Positions 24,071-36,300 of a stretch of DNA of 64,000 nucleotides are shown here, piece by piece (within the stretch, counting starts at the first letter, position 1; every line of letters begins with the position of its first letter). This stretch comes from Hermatobates lingyangjiaoensis. Its lineage: Eukaryota > Arthropoda > Insecta > Hemiptera > Hermatobatidae. The translations under genes were made by a program, and so were the position numbers. The stretch covers positions 1-64,000 of the forward strand of contig JAPFBL010001930.1 of assembly GCA_026182355.1 (NCBI GenBank), read 5' to 3'. The notes beneath the pieces are model-generated. The model was not told the origin of the DNA, did no database searches, and worked only from the letters and a program-made list of their open reading frames with translations.

Positions 24071-24184
24071 GATGTCAAATACGCAATATATTCATATATT
24101 CAAATGAAATTAAAATCAACTAACAAAACCTAATCGTTTTACCTGTGTATTTTCAAAAAAACATGTCTGTGAAGTAAGCAAAGT

Positions 24185-24500
24185 ACAGCTTAAAGGTCTA
24201 TAACTTTGCTTCTGCACTGAATTATCAATCATTCAAAACCAATATTTTAAGCTAGGTATACACAAATCTAGTGTCAAAATTTCAGCTCGCTATGTCTCAT
24301 GGTGGCTGAGTTTACTTGTGACAAACGTTTTTGCTTTAAACGTCCATAACTTCACTTCTACGTTGAATTTCCAATCAATTCAGAGCCTATATTTTAAGTT
24401 AAACATACACAAATCTACTGGCAAAGTTTCAGCTTGATATGTCTTATGGTAGCTGAGTTTGCTTGTGACAAAATTTTGCGGACAAACCGACAAACCGACA
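24185..24500 (+). repeat. Diverged 145-bp tandem duplication
   Basis: Two units, about 24190-24330 and 24331-24475, share TATAACTTTGCTTCT/CATAACTTCACTTCT, ATATTTTAAG, ACACAAATCTA, TTTCAGCT, ATGTCT and GCTGAGTTTRCTTGTGAC in the same order. The second unit is followed by GACAAACCGACAAACCGAC. Confidence 0.75.
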
Positions 24501-24613
24501 GAAATTGTTCTAAGGGTGGATTCCAATGTATGAAACGTAAAGAAAACTTGAAATGAGTCAGTTCTAAGCAATGTACAGACAAAATCATTCTTTTCTTTAT
24601 ATAGATAAATAAA

Positions 24614-25435
24614 GTATAGTACAGTGGCGATTTCTCAGGGAATGCAACGCATGCATTGCATGCATAGAATTCATCTTTAAAGAAACCAAAATGTTCGAGA
24701 CTCGAAATATTTAAAGGAACCCCTTTTTTTTTTTATTCCACTACACGCTAAGGAACCATTTTCTATGATTGCGCTAAGCTTCACAATGCAGGGGTTTACT
24801 CTTATCATTTCTGGTTAATGAAAATGTTCTTAATTGCCAAGAGAAACAAGAACGAAGTTTGCATACACTGCAACTCAGGCTTGCTGAGCTCCTCAAATAC
24901 ATACTGGAAAGTGATTTGCACACAGGTCTTCCGGAAATGTATAAACTCATGAATTTGGTTATGACTATTCCCATAACAACAGCAAGTGTTGAGAGATCGT
25001 TTTCTGCCCTCAAAAGAATTAAAAGTTATTTACGAAGCTCCCAAAGTGAAGAGCGATTGTCTAATTTATCCCTAATTTCAATTGAAAGACATTTACTTAA
25101 TGATTTCATGGCAGATAGAGAGAAGTTTTATGGTTTTGTTATCGAAGAATTTTGCAAGAAGTTTTTATTCAAATGATGTATTGTGTATCTCTTTCTTTAA
25201 TAAAAACATTTTTTGCCTATTTTTATTGTATTGGTTAATAAAAGTTAATGTTAAAAGTATTTCCAAATAAAACCTGATTCAAATCCCCATAAAATGTTTT
25301 TAATACATCATTATTCTTTTGTGCAACATGAAAAGACTGAACATGAGAATTAGAAGGGTATTTCTCTGTATTTCTTTTATTCTTTGAAAATTGCATGCCT
25401 AAAGAAAAAGGTCAGGAGTCGCCACTGGTATAGTA
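24614..25435. mobile_element. hAT element, internally deleted, with 8-bp TSD
   Basis: The element spans 24622-25427 (806 bp). Its ends are CAGTGGCGATTTCTCAGG and, in reverse complement, CAGTGGCGACTCCTGAC, imperfect terminal inverted repeats. It is flanked by perfect 8-bp direct repeats GTATAGTA at 24614-24621 and 25428-25435, the duplication length characteristic of hAT transposases. A second short inverted pair (TGCATGC near each end) sits just inside. It carries only the last part of a transposase gene and so would depend on a full-length relative. Confidence 0.92.
24820..25176 (+). pseudogene. hAT transposase C-terminal dimerisation domain
   Basis: The frame is open from just after a TAA near 24812 to TGA at 25176. 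It encodes a run ending with MTIPITTASVERSFSALKR, KSYLRSS, ERLSNLSLISIE and a helical C terminus. This is the hAT C-terminal dimerisation region (Dimer_Tnp_hAT type) with its P-x-T-x-A-S-x-E-R-x-F-S core, as in zinc-finger MYM type/TTF-type transposases. The zinc finger and the catalytic N-terminal parts are missing and there is no ATG at the beginning. The remaining domain is intact and could still be translated as a short peptide, but there is no sign of use by the host. Confidence 0.85.
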
Positions 25436-25439
25436 TTCA

Positions 25440-25640
25440 TATAAAAAAAATGATATAGAGATTTTGACGACCTTCCTTATTTTGAAGTGCCTTAAGAGTC
25501 CTTTTTGATATTTTTTTTGATCAGTCTGTACGTGTATGGGGGAGTGGGTATGAATTCAAAGTTTGTGAGCGTGCTACAGATCACACCGTTTGTTGTATCA
25601 ATATGGTATTTTTCATTCAAACAATTCTCTTATAGAATGG
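25440..25640 (+). repeat. Repeat R, degraded start
   Basis: GATATAGAGATTTTGACGA and GAGCGTGCTACAGATCACACC echo the beginning of R (CTCGAGATTTTGACGGAAT at 760 and the GAGTGTGTTAGCATTG stretch). Confidence 0.45.
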
Positions 25641-25839
25641 ATAATGACACCTGCTTAGTTTTCAAGCAATATTTCAAAATGAGGAATTTATTTTCTTCTC
25701 AGCTATCTAATATTAGAACTCATTTTTTTTTATACAAAAGAAAGATTAGTTTTACCTAAAACTGTATACGTGTTGAAACATCGTTTAGATTGAATTTTAA
25801 CTTCTGCATCTTTTTAGTTATGACTTAGTTTATTTCCAG

Positions 25840-26600
25840 CAGATTCCTAGTCACTGCGGAATGCCTGAGAACAAAACAAGTCATAAACTAACCAGTGAGG
25901 CTTATAAAATGAAGACCGTTCCGAAAATAGGGTTATTCCCTGAAGCAGTTTAATGACACTGTCGATAGACTACTTGCACCAATTTTTATTATTGAGATTA
26001 AAATCAATTTTATACAAAGATGTTACCAAAATAATTGTATATTGCAACAAATAAAACCCCAAACAACTATATACTACAATGAAACCGCAGTCATTTTCGT
26101 TGCTATGTAACATTTCTTAATGTATCACTCAGCAATAATGAATTGCTGACCCTCAATACTGGCCCATAAGATTTAGAAATTCATAACGAGTGCGTCCTTG
26201 TGGATTCTAAATCTCCATTACAGACCTTACAAACCCAAAAGACCACTGATTATCACTTCTTGCGGGCAACTAAATTGACTAAAGAGAAATAGACTTTTCC
26301 AGCGGATTCCTAGTCGCTTTATAATGCCTGAGAACAAAACTCATAAACTAACCATTGAAGTTTGTGAAATGAAGACCGTTCCAAAACTAGCATTATTTCC
26401 TGAAGCAGTATAATGACACAGTCGATAGACTATTTCCACCAACAACCTGGAAGCGCAGATAGTACGGCTAAACGCAAATACTATGCCTTACGAGAAACCC
26501 CCAATATCCTCTAAGATTATGAAGGGTCTCCTCAATCATAGCGAGGTTTTTCATATAAAGTCATAAGAGGTACACTAATACCTACATAAGTTGAACCTCG
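25840..26600 (+). pseudogene. Second and third copies of the non-LTR RNase H region
   Basis: The segment 26070-26580 matches, in opposite orientation, 21330-21990: it encodes ECVLVDSKSPLQTLQT and, after a decayed stretch, the sequence around the SHCGI histidine block and the tail. The segment 25840-25980 is another short copy of the histidine-block region (CAGCAGATTCCTAGTCACTG to GATAGACTACTT). Together with 21310-22470 there are three copies of one element, two of them facing the first across the Helitron and hAT pieces. Confidence 0.7.
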
Positions 26601-28015
26601 TCGACAGCGCTTAATGCAAGAATGTCAATTGACTGTTAAAACACGGCACAGCTATACGACCCCTGATGATTAAAATGACGCATAGAATGTATAGTGCTGC
26701 CACTGACACTGGAAATAGTTTACACATTTTAATACGAATGAAGCTAATGTTATAATAATATCAATGAAATAGTTACATAATTATATTAAACGGTTAACTG
26801 TTCACATATATTACCTTGGTAAAACTGTCGTACTAATTGTATTTTTTTATCATTTCCAATTAATTATTATGCAGATATATATTTATCTTTTTTCTTTATG
26901 CAGCCTTGAATCTTCAACTAAAATCTGCATAATGTTTTATTCTTTTGTTTTAACAGAAAATTATATTGCTTTTGAACCATTCTTCTGCTTCAAAGAATTG
27001 TTGAAAATAAAAAAAAACTCAGAGGTTATTATTTCTCTAAATAGAAGTTGCTTTTATACACAAATTGTATTCATAAAAAAAAGATTGAAATTGGTGTTTA
27101 AAAAAATGAGTACATTAAACTTCTTGGCATTTAATATATTTTTTCTTTTTTTGTTAGTTGACCCTGATCGAAGCTTATTGAAGCTAGTAATAACAGAACG
27201 TATTGGAGCAAGCATATCTTATTATTCCAATGATCTAAGCATTATTTTGAAGATATAATTTGAATCTCGCCCTTGAATATAATCAAACAAAATTATTATC
27301 ATTACTGACCCAAGTGTACTTGGTTAGACAGTTCATATCGAGAACTGTGTTGTCCACCGTTGTGAAAATGAACATACAGTTCTCAATTTCACCAATGGGA
27401 TAAAGTGTAAACGAATGAAACAATATCAGATTTTAGTTTGAAAAAAAATAAATATCTATTTTGTTCGGTGGTAAGAATATCTGCGTCATCTACAACCGAA
27501 AGTCAAAATGTTAATAGCAAATACAAAGTTTACACTTTATTGAGAATTTGATCCTCCAAGATGTCACAGAAAATATATTTTGTAGAAAACTTGTAGAGAA
27601 TAAAAAATACGATCAATTATAGCTTTTTATTTTGTATTATGTCACTTGTTTTTAACTCAACTAACAGTTTTGTATATCTTTTATGGCATATTCTACGTAA
27701 CTTTGATGTTTTCAGGTTAACCTTTTTTCTCTTTCACGCAGGTATCAGGACCATTTAGGTAGATTTATACTTAAACATTACTTCTTTAGCCATTTATCAA
27801 CAATTTGGAAAGTATGCTGTATTATCTGAATGGCAGTATTATTAAGTATTACTCTTCTTCTATTGAGAGGTCTGATACATCCTTGAATATCATAACCATC
27901 ATTATATAAAGTATTCGTATTCAGTAGGCAATCCGCAACTAGTTATAAGAATAGGATCGATAGCAAACTTCCCTGAGAACATTTTTTAGTGTTCGCAACT
28001 GTGGTAGATCTAATT
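26600..28015. other. AT-rich DNA without a supported gene
   Basis: The longest frame, 26869-27258 (129 codons), is rich in Phe, Leu, Lys and Ile, has no recognised motif and is compatible with chance in this composition. Confidence 0.4.
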
Positions 28016-28016
28016 C

Positions 28017-28300
28017 TGAGGTAAAATGGATAAATCAACAAAAGTCTCCACACAAATGAAGTTTTATTCAACGCGTTTCGAACACTTTGTGTTCATCATC
28101 AGGAAGACACCAAGGATGTGGTACTGATGGGTTGGTCCAGTGAACACAACTGTTCACTGGTTGTGTTCACTGGACCAACCCGTCAGTACCACATCCTTGG
28201 TGTCTTCCTGATGATGAACACAAAGTGTTCGAAACGCGTTGAATAAAACTTCATTTGTGTGGAAACTTTTGTTGGTTTATCCATTTTACCTCAGAATGAG
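28017..28300. mobile_element. Foldback element, family F (same as A)
   Basis: A near-perfect palindrome of about 280 bp. Both arms carry a hammerhead-like core: CCTGATGAT, GAACAC-AAA-GTGTTC hairpin, GAAACGCG (minus 28103-28075, plus 28207-28235). The outer ends read CTGAGGTAAAATGG and its complement, continuing as GAGTAAATACCA on the right, as in the elements at 601-2700 and 59385. The two arms are almost identical, suggesting a young copy. Confidence 0.75.
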
Positions 28301-29080
28301 TAAATACCAGACAATTACAGATTGAACAACTAATGATTTAAAAATGTGGTAGATCTAATTCATAGATTAATCATTCTTTTATAATATTACTGAAAATGTA
28401 CTGATCTCCTTGTACATTAACAAATTAAGTAAATTGAATATTTTAAGATGTTTCTATTTTGTCAAGAAAGTCAGAAAAATGTGTGAAACAATCTCTAGTT
28501 GATTGAAACACCAAAGAAGTAGCTTAAAATTGAATACTTAGTAAACAACTTTCCACCATACTATGGAAAACATCAGGAAATATTGATTAGCATTAATTTT
28601 TTATATTCAGGGTTTTTTTCTTTTTATATATCATATTAACTCATTAAAACATTGAGATTGTTTTATTAAACGTCAAAATAATTTAATTTTACTCGATTCA
28701 CTTCGATGACAACATAAACAATGTACACCATTGTAAACAAATCTGACAAGTGTAGCAGGTGGATCCATTATTCCAAGATGCATTTTCGGTTTATATAGCT
28801 TTGTAGTAATTGGATTTTAATATTTTGATTTACAAATTGCTAATTTGTGTTCAATTCTTGAGTATCATTCCATTAACCCTTTTACGTTAAAAACATTTTC
28901 TGAAATCATGAAATATACCGTAACAGCCCTTCTTCCTAATGTATCTTTTAAAAAAAAAATTCTCAACTCATCCTCTTATAAGGTGCAATTTATAGATATA
29001 ATTTCATTTAAAAAAAAATGTGCCTCTTTTGTTATAAAAATCTGAGGATTTTCTATTTATTGTTTTTGTCACTATCACTA
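28300..29080. other. AT-rich DNA without a supported gene
   Basis: Nothing beyond short chance frames. Confidence 0.4.
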
Positions 29081-29340
29081 TAATTCCAAAACTTCCAAAC
29101 AGTTAGCAGTTAGTAGTTTAGGAGAAAAAAATGTTATATAAAAACACATATGGTTAAAAAAGAGTGACTTTCCCATCATGAAATATTGTTCAAACAATAC
29201 AGTGTAAAATATGATTTCGATCCTAAAATATTGTGATTGTAGCTGATAATATTTTTTGGGTACACACTCACCTACACAAAAATCATCGAAAAACATCAAT
29301 AAAAAAGATTTTAGGGATCTCAAAACATGTAAATCATAAA
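29080..29340 (-). repeat. Repeat R, partial copy
   Basis: In reverse orientation it shares GTGACTTTCCCATCATG, CAAACAATACAGTG, a GATTTCGATCC stretch, the ACACACTCACC run and TCTCAAAACATGTAAAT with the other R copies. Confidence 0.55.
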
Positions 29341-29874
29341 TGGAAAATTATAACTGGTATGGAAAAAACTTTAGACTTTTTGGTATCATTTGATTTTATT
29401 AATTTCATTGGTTACTTTCTTAGTTTTCGCTTAGAAAACAACTCAATCCCATCTTTAGGGGAATTGGAGAAAAACTTCCTTAACGTAAAATTTGCCCATT
29501 GTTAACAAAAAAAACTTCATATAATCATTTCATTAAAACTTAAACTATTCAATTAAATTGTATGGTAATTATTCAGTTATATCAATAGTTCCACACATTA
29601 GAGGTTAAGGTATGTAAATGTGATTAAAGCTTTAATAATAATATATATAATTTGTTTTTAATCATTTTGTTTTTAATAATTCAAAAACCTTTAAATGGAC
29701 CTTTAAATCATTCAGGTTTTTAATAATCTCCGAAGAACTACTTTAAATTAGTTAGAAGTATTTCATTGCAATGCATGAAAGGCAAAAACATTCTCTTTTT
29801 TATTTTAAATTTAATCAAATATTAAGTTTTTACATCAATGAAGATGAAAGTTAATACGGGATAAGATTTCAATA

Positions 29875-29920
29875 TAGATATAGTATAGTATAGTTTCAGT
29901 ATAGTATAGAAATCAAAGTA
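29875..29920. repeat. TATAG simple repeat
   Basis: Units of TATAG/TATAGTATAG interrupted by TTTCAG, just before a family G foldback. Confidence 0.8.
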
Positions 29921-29925
29921 CATAT

Positions 29926-30175
29926 CTCTTAATCAATGATCAAACCACAATAAGAAATGAGAAAACAAGACTAAGATCTTTCAATCGTAACAAGCGGTCT
30001 TCGTCAGAGTCAAAAACCGAACTGTTGGGTTAGCAGTTGGGTTTTTGACTTTGACGAAGACCGCTTGTTACGATTGAAAGATCTTAGTCTTGTTTTCCCA
30101 TTTCTTATTGTGGTTTGATCATTGATTGTTATTTCACCTGTTTATGTGAAATCTTTTTATATCTCTTAATATGTT
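29926..30175. mobile_element. Foldback family G (copy 5) with TSD
   Basis: The arms begin with CAATGATCAAACCACAATAAG and close with its complement, then continue through ATTGTTATTTCACC and TGTTTATGTGAAATC. The right inner arm reads TTGACGA, ACCGC/hairpin, GAAAG at 30052-30080. TATCTCTTAAT immediately precedes the left arm and follows the right end, an 11-bp direct repeat that looks like a target duplication. The left arm is truncated relative to the right one. Confidence 0.8.
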
Positions 30176-30850
30176 AGATAAATGCTAACTTTTCAAGGAA
30201 GTGGACAAATTTAGGTTCGTACATTGTGATGCCATTGTAGAGCTATTTAACAATGTGTGCAGTTCATAGTGATGTAAGATGTGGCTGTAATAACCAAATC
30301 ATTAAAAATATTTTCAAATGGGTATTAATTGTTATAGTTATCTAAATGAAGATTTTTAAGAAACTAAACAAAGAAATATTAAAACATTCATCCTTCCAAT
30401 AAATAAACACCACAAAGAATGTACAAATTGGTAACATCAGAAGGACGAAGATCCTTTCATTTGACATTTACCCCACATTTTGATCTAAATTTCAAGAAAC
30501 TTTTTCACCTTCTCAGTCACAATAACTACATTAAGTAGTGTAAAAAAATAAGTTTAAAATTATGTATAAAGTATATTACTGAATTTGTTTAATGTTATTA
30601 AAAAATATGAAATTAACGGACAAGTTTGATTTTTCATGAATAATATAGGGAGGGCAATGAGGTGAAGAAAAGCACCAAGATAAAAATAGAATCACATTTA
30701 AAATAAGGTTAAGAAACCCCAATGTATGGCATTCTTTTGTTAAGCCATCATAACTACGAAATATCCAATAGACGTGTGCTAAAGTTCCCAATTTGTCACG
30801 GTTGTATAGAAAGTAAAACTTGTTAAAAATATTCAAAACAATTTATTGGG
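30175..30850. other. AT-rich DNA without a supported gene
   Basis: No motif-bearing frame, RNA fold or repeat boundary recognised. Confidence 0.4.
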
Positions 30851-30859
30851 CGTCAGTAG

Positions 30860-31110
30860 AAGTAAACACTGAAACTGCGTGGGCGATGGAAGATTGGGCA
30901 GATCTATAGGACATTGTTCCGTGAGTACAAAGAGGTCAAGGCCGATGGGACTTCAAAGAATCCAGGTAGGTGTATCTGAAAAGCTTCTCCTCCTTATGTC
31001 CACTTCGGCTCTGACCTCTGACCTCTTCAACCAGACATCCAGCCTAACCACTATTCACAGATGCATTCCTCAACCTATTCTCCTAAGAAATACAATCATC
31101 GGTTACAATC
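30860..31110 (+). pseudogene. Coding-like fragment, possibly MADF-type
   Basis: A GC-richer patch with a frame encoding RWKIGQIYRTLFREYKEVK, followed by ADGTSKNPG and a perfect donor-like GTAGGT. In the same frame, beyond a stop, KASPPYVHFGSDL continues. The Trp plus basic-helix pattern and the later Pro-x-Tyr-x-x-Phe stretch recall MADF DNA-binding domains, which occur both in host genes and in Harbinger-type elements. No start, acceptor or neighbouring exon could be found, and stops interrupt the frame, so a decayed fragment is most likely. Confidence 0.2.
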
Positions 31111-31777
31111 TGCATGATTTCTGTAAATTGATTTAGAAAATAAATCACTCTTGGTTTAAATTATAATAAACATAATAATATTATTACAATCTAGTTGTTT
31201 TTTTGTAGATTAATATTTTCCATCGTTATTACTGTAATTTGAAATTGAATCAAAAACTACGAACAATGTTAATGCAGAAAGTCATATGTGCACTGAGTAT
31301 AATGTATGAAGTCCTAATAACTATACTTGCATATGATTGTCTCTATATGATACTTCTGTTTGTTTAAGTCTTTATCAGCATTTATAGATGAGCTTTTGAA
31401 GTACTTATGATAAATACTACGATAAAAATTGGCCTACATCCTACATATGTTACATACATATTATAATACATACATTCTAAATAAGAAACGCATTTGTGTT
31501 TAATTTCCACGTATTCTCATTTTAGGTTGCAAACGTTACATTAAATAATTCTTCAAAAATTATCTTCCATAGGCATAAATCTGCTATAATCTGTCTCAGA
31601 CATATTTATGTTTCCAGGTCCACCAATTAATTTTTATGCTTTTTATTAATCCATCAAGCAGACAGATAAAAATGGTTAAAAATGAAATTTTTAAGTACAT
31701 TGTTATTTACAGTACTCTGCCAAAAGGTTTCAAACGGAACTTTTATTTAAAAGAAACAGCTGCACCATTATAAATGT
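31110..31777. other. AT-rich DNA without a supported gene
   Basis: Nothing recognised beyond short chance frames. Confidence 0.4.
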
Positions 31778-33200
31778 AAACGATTTGCCACCAAGTAGAA
31801 GAGGGAGGGAAAAACAGAGTAAAGGGAAGGAGAAGAGATCTGAGGGCAAAAAAAAAGCCAAGCGTAATCAAAGAAACAATGCTAATGATAACAATAATAG
31901 GGCGAATTAGTAACATAACAGACAAATAATAAACACTAAGATTAATAAGTAAATTAATTAGTGAAAGTAAATGAAAACGTCAATGATAAACTTTAAAAAT
32001 TCTTCAAAGATGAAGAGTGAGTACCACCCATTGCTATGTATTCAATTTACCATGGTCATATTTTAACTAATGCTTCCGTGTTTAAACTCTCAATCAAATT
32101 CCCTACTCTAACTTTCATGTCTTACCTTAAGATTTTCTGAGAAAGCACATATATGAGTCCTTAATACAGGATCACCTCCCGACTCAATCTTTACCAATAT
32201 ATCTTTTCATATATAGTTAGTTATCATCAGAAGTAGTAGTCATTCAGAAACCATCAGTTATCATCATCATGACTATATATGGCTGTTGATATTTTAAAAT
32301 GCGAAAAACATGGCACATCGGACTTTATATATAACTAAATTATAACTATATAACTAATATATAACTAAATATATAACAAAGCAAAACACTTACTATGATC
32401 CTTATATCAAACAACAGTTCACCATCAAGGGAAGATTAGAAGAAGAAATTAAAAGAATAAAGGAATTTAATCAGATATGATCTTTGCTCCTTAGTCATCA
32501 GGGTATAAGGGTATCAGTAAGTGGCGACCTTGATATCAGAGAAAGATTATCTAGCAGAAAATTTACTAGATCAACAGTAATTATACCAAGAAAGGAGGGA
32601 GAAATGACATAGCAAGGGCTAGAAGCGACAAAATACAAATAAACGCAGGTAAACCAAACCAAGAAAAAAATAATAAAACATGTAATAAATACTTAATGTG
32701 CATGAAAAAAATTATACTTTATAAATAACTCACAAATAACCAAAAATGCAATATCTAAAAAGATCTATCGCTAAAGATAGAGTCGGGAGGTGATCCTGTA
32801 TTAAGGACTCATATATGTGCTTTCTCAGAAAATCTTAAGGTAAGGCATGAAAGTTAGAGTAGGGAATTTTATTGAGAGTTTAAACACGGAAGCTTTAGTT
32901 AAAATAAGACCATGGTAAACTGAATCGATTGGAATGGGCGGGTACTCAATTTTCATCGTTGAAGAATTTTTAAAGCTTATCATTGATTTTTTTTTTCTTT
33001 CACTAATTAATTTAGTTATTAATCTTAGTGTTTATTATTTGTCTGTTATGTCACTAATTCGCCCTATTATTGTTATCATTAGCATTGTTTCTTTGATTAC
33101 GCTTGTCTTTTTTTGTCCTTATACCTCTTCTCCTTCCTTTACATCTCTGTTTTCCCTTCCCCCTCCCCTCTCTTTACTTGGTGGCAAATCGTTAATATTT
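31777..33200. repeat. 1.4-kb inverted repeat with 420-bp arms
   Basis: The arms 31777-32196 and 32772-33200 are reverse complements (landmarks: GGGCGAATTAGTAACATAAC against its complement at 33050-33070; GGATCACCTCCCGACTC against GAGTCGGGAGGTGATCC). The 575-bp spacer contains TA-rich runs (32330-32380) and an AAG/GAA-rich stretch but no recognisable transposase. It could be a long-TIR foldback transposon or two opposed copies of one element. Confidence 0.8.
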
Positions 33201-33349
33201 AATTGCCTAGCTGTTTGTCAGTTAGCACCTAAGATATCCCCACTGTATAAACTTCAATCAAAAAGTGTACAAGAAAAGTGGAAAATTCACAAGGTGAAAT
33301 AATTACATATATATATATAATAATTTAAAGTAATAACTATTTTTTTTAA

Positions 33350-36300
33350 ATTTTACAAAATAAAATTACATGATATTAAACCTTTTCAAATTTATTCCTT
33401 GGGAAAGGGTGAGACTTTATTATTTAATTTAATACAATGGTTAATGGTTTAACCAGTTTGTGTTTTTATTGAAAATTCCCTTAAAGGTAAATTTTTCAAT
33501 TGGGAAAAGGAAAAATTAATAAAGAACCAAATTTTTGAATTAAAGGAGCTAAACAACAGGAATTTTTTAAACTCCAAAAATGTTTTTTTTGGGAATTTTT
33601 TGAAATTTTCCCAAAAATTTTTTTCAAATTTAATTCCCATTGGAAAACAAAATGGGTTGTGAAGGAGGTTGGTTAAATTCCAACTTGTTTCCCCCGATCC
33701 CATTCCTGCTTAAGCGGGAAAATCTGAAAAGGGAAAGGTTCCGGGTACCTGGCTTTTCACTTTTCCAACTTAAACCTTCCCTTCTTTCCACCCCAATCGA
33801 CTTTCTTCCTTCGAAAAATTCCTTAAACCACCCAAAAACCGGTCCCCCTTGATAAAACCTTCTCCCGGTTTCGGTTGCTTATGCCAAGCGAACAAAATTT
33901 GATTGGGACCCGTTGTCAACGGAAGGTCCACCATTTTAAAGCCAAAGAAAAAACCAATTTCAACAAAACCACCTAAGGACCAAAAGACTGTGGGAAAGGG
34001 TTCAATTTTCAAACTGGGAGGGGGCAATCAAACGTGCAAACCTGAGCAATCAGGCCAGGTCTTCCAAATTTGCCAAAGTTCAAAGCGAATTATTCTCAAC
34101 AATTTTAAATTTTTATAAACCTTCGTATATTAAAATAAATTCTTTTTCTTAACCCGGTTAAACTAAAATTTGGTTAAAGTTGTTTAACAAAAAAAATTAA
34201 CGATTTATTAAACCAAAATGTAATCCCAAATTTATTTTTGACCATTTATTTTTAATTATTTAAATTTTTTAAAAAAATTATTTAATTTAAAACCAAAAAT
34301 TAATTTAAAAATAAAAAGTGTTTTAAAATTAAGAAAAAGAAATTTTAAATTTATATAAAATTTTAATTTATTAAAAATTTAAAAATTTAATGTAAAATCA
34401 AAAAAGTAAATTTTAAATTTTAAACCCAAAAAATTTAACCAAAAATTAATTGGGTTAAATTCAAAATTAACCAAATTTAATTCATAATTAACAATAATTT
34501 TAAATTTTTAAAGAAAATTTTAAATTATTCTGAATGTTTTTTATAATGGGATTTTTTAAATTTTCCTAAAATATTTTTTTTCAAAAAGTAGTAAAAAGAA
34601 AAAACCTTAAAAGTAAAAATAAAACGGGTTAATTTAATGAATTTGGCCATACCTTAGATAATACCTTTTTCCAAGGTACCCTTTAATGATATCAAAAAAA
34701 TTAAAAGATAAAGGGGGGGGGTTGAGTTTGTTTCAAACCTTCCAATTCCCAAATTTTTTATCCCCCAAAAACTTATGGTCCTCCAATGATATTTAAGGCT
34801 TCTTATTACAAGGATAAGGGTCCCCCCTTAGTAAAAGTTATGGTAATGGGCTTTAAGGGCAAAATAAGTAATTCAATTTTCCCCTGTAGTGTAAGGAAAG
34901 GGTCCAACCATTCCCCGATGAAAAGTAAACCCTAATAGGGACCAATCCCACGTCCCTAAACTAAAAATGTCCAAAAAAAGGAAGTCATTTTGAAACACGG
35001 GAGTAAGGGATTATCAATATGGTTTTCAAATTTAAGGAAAAGGATAAAATGTTGCCCTCGGTATGCCTAACTTTTGCCAAGGGTATTTCGGGAAATAAAA
35101 AATTAAAAAAACTTTACCTAAGAGCAAAATTGATTATTATTAGAATAAATTTTTTTTTACTTTATAAAGAAAGTTAGTGATTAAAAAAGATCTGAGTTTT
35201 AGAATTACATTTTTATCCAGAATTTTTTGACTTTTTACATATTCGTGTTTTTTTGGGGCTTTAGAATTGCTTGTTTAACCACCTACGGTCCAAATCTTTT
35301 GAAAAATGGATCAGTTTTAAATTTTAAAAAAATTTCCTTCATTAAAACAAAAATTAATTGTTTGGGAAAATTTTATAATTGATGGGAAATACTTTTTGCC
35401 AAAAAACCTTTTTTTTTAAAACTTTAATTTTCCAAACTGAAAATAACCCAAAGAATTTTAAAATTTTCACATTAAATTTTAAATTTTCAAAGCAAAAAAA
35501 AATAATTCGAATTTTAAAAAACCGGGAAATTATTTTTTTTTAAAAAATGTAAAAATTTTGAACATAAAACAAATCCTCAAACCTTTTGAAAGCATTTTTA
35601 AACAAAGGCCATAACTTTTACGGAAAAATTAAACCTTATTTCCTAAATGGCATTTTGGAAATGGATTGAAGATATTTTTTTAAAAAATTAATTGCAAAAC
35701 GTTACAGTTAACAAAATTTGTTTTTTCCAAGAAAATGTTTTTTTTACGCCCTAAAGGCCTTTCTTTAAAAAAATAATAAAATTTTAAACCTTTAACAATG
35801 GAAACAAAAAATTGAAATTTAAAAAAAAATTCAATGAAGTTTCCCAATTAACGAAAGAGGAATGGATTATTAAAATTTTTTTTCCTTAAGAAACAAATTT
35901 CACCTGGCCTTACTTTCAATTTTTTTATTTTTTTAAACATTTTTAACATTGAATTTTTTGGTCGAATATGAGAAATTAAATTTTTAAGAAATGAAATTAA
36001 TATTGACCTTATAAGGGTAAGAAATTATTGTTGGATAAAATAACACAAATTAAAAAAATTTTAATAATAGTTATTTCAAAGGGGAAGGAAAAAACTTAAA
36101 TTAAAAACCTAGGAACAAAAATTTTCCCAGTTTAATAATTTCTTTGTTAAAAAAAAAAAAAATATTAAATTAAATTTTTTAAGATTAATAATTAATTATT
36201 TTTAATTAAAAATCCCTTAAAAAAATTTTCTTTTTGAAGTTTTTCAAGAAAAAAAGGCATTTTTCTGTTTCAAATTTTTTTAATTAATTTCAATGAGAAA

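Noticed and set aside
26869..27258. 129-codon plus-strand open frame
   Set aside because: Composition simply reflects poly-T and AT runs. No domain, no leader and no neighbouring exon.
33449..34118. Four overlapping frames of 70-85 codons
   Set aside because: They lie in the blended, homopolymer-inflated stretch where base calls look unreliable.
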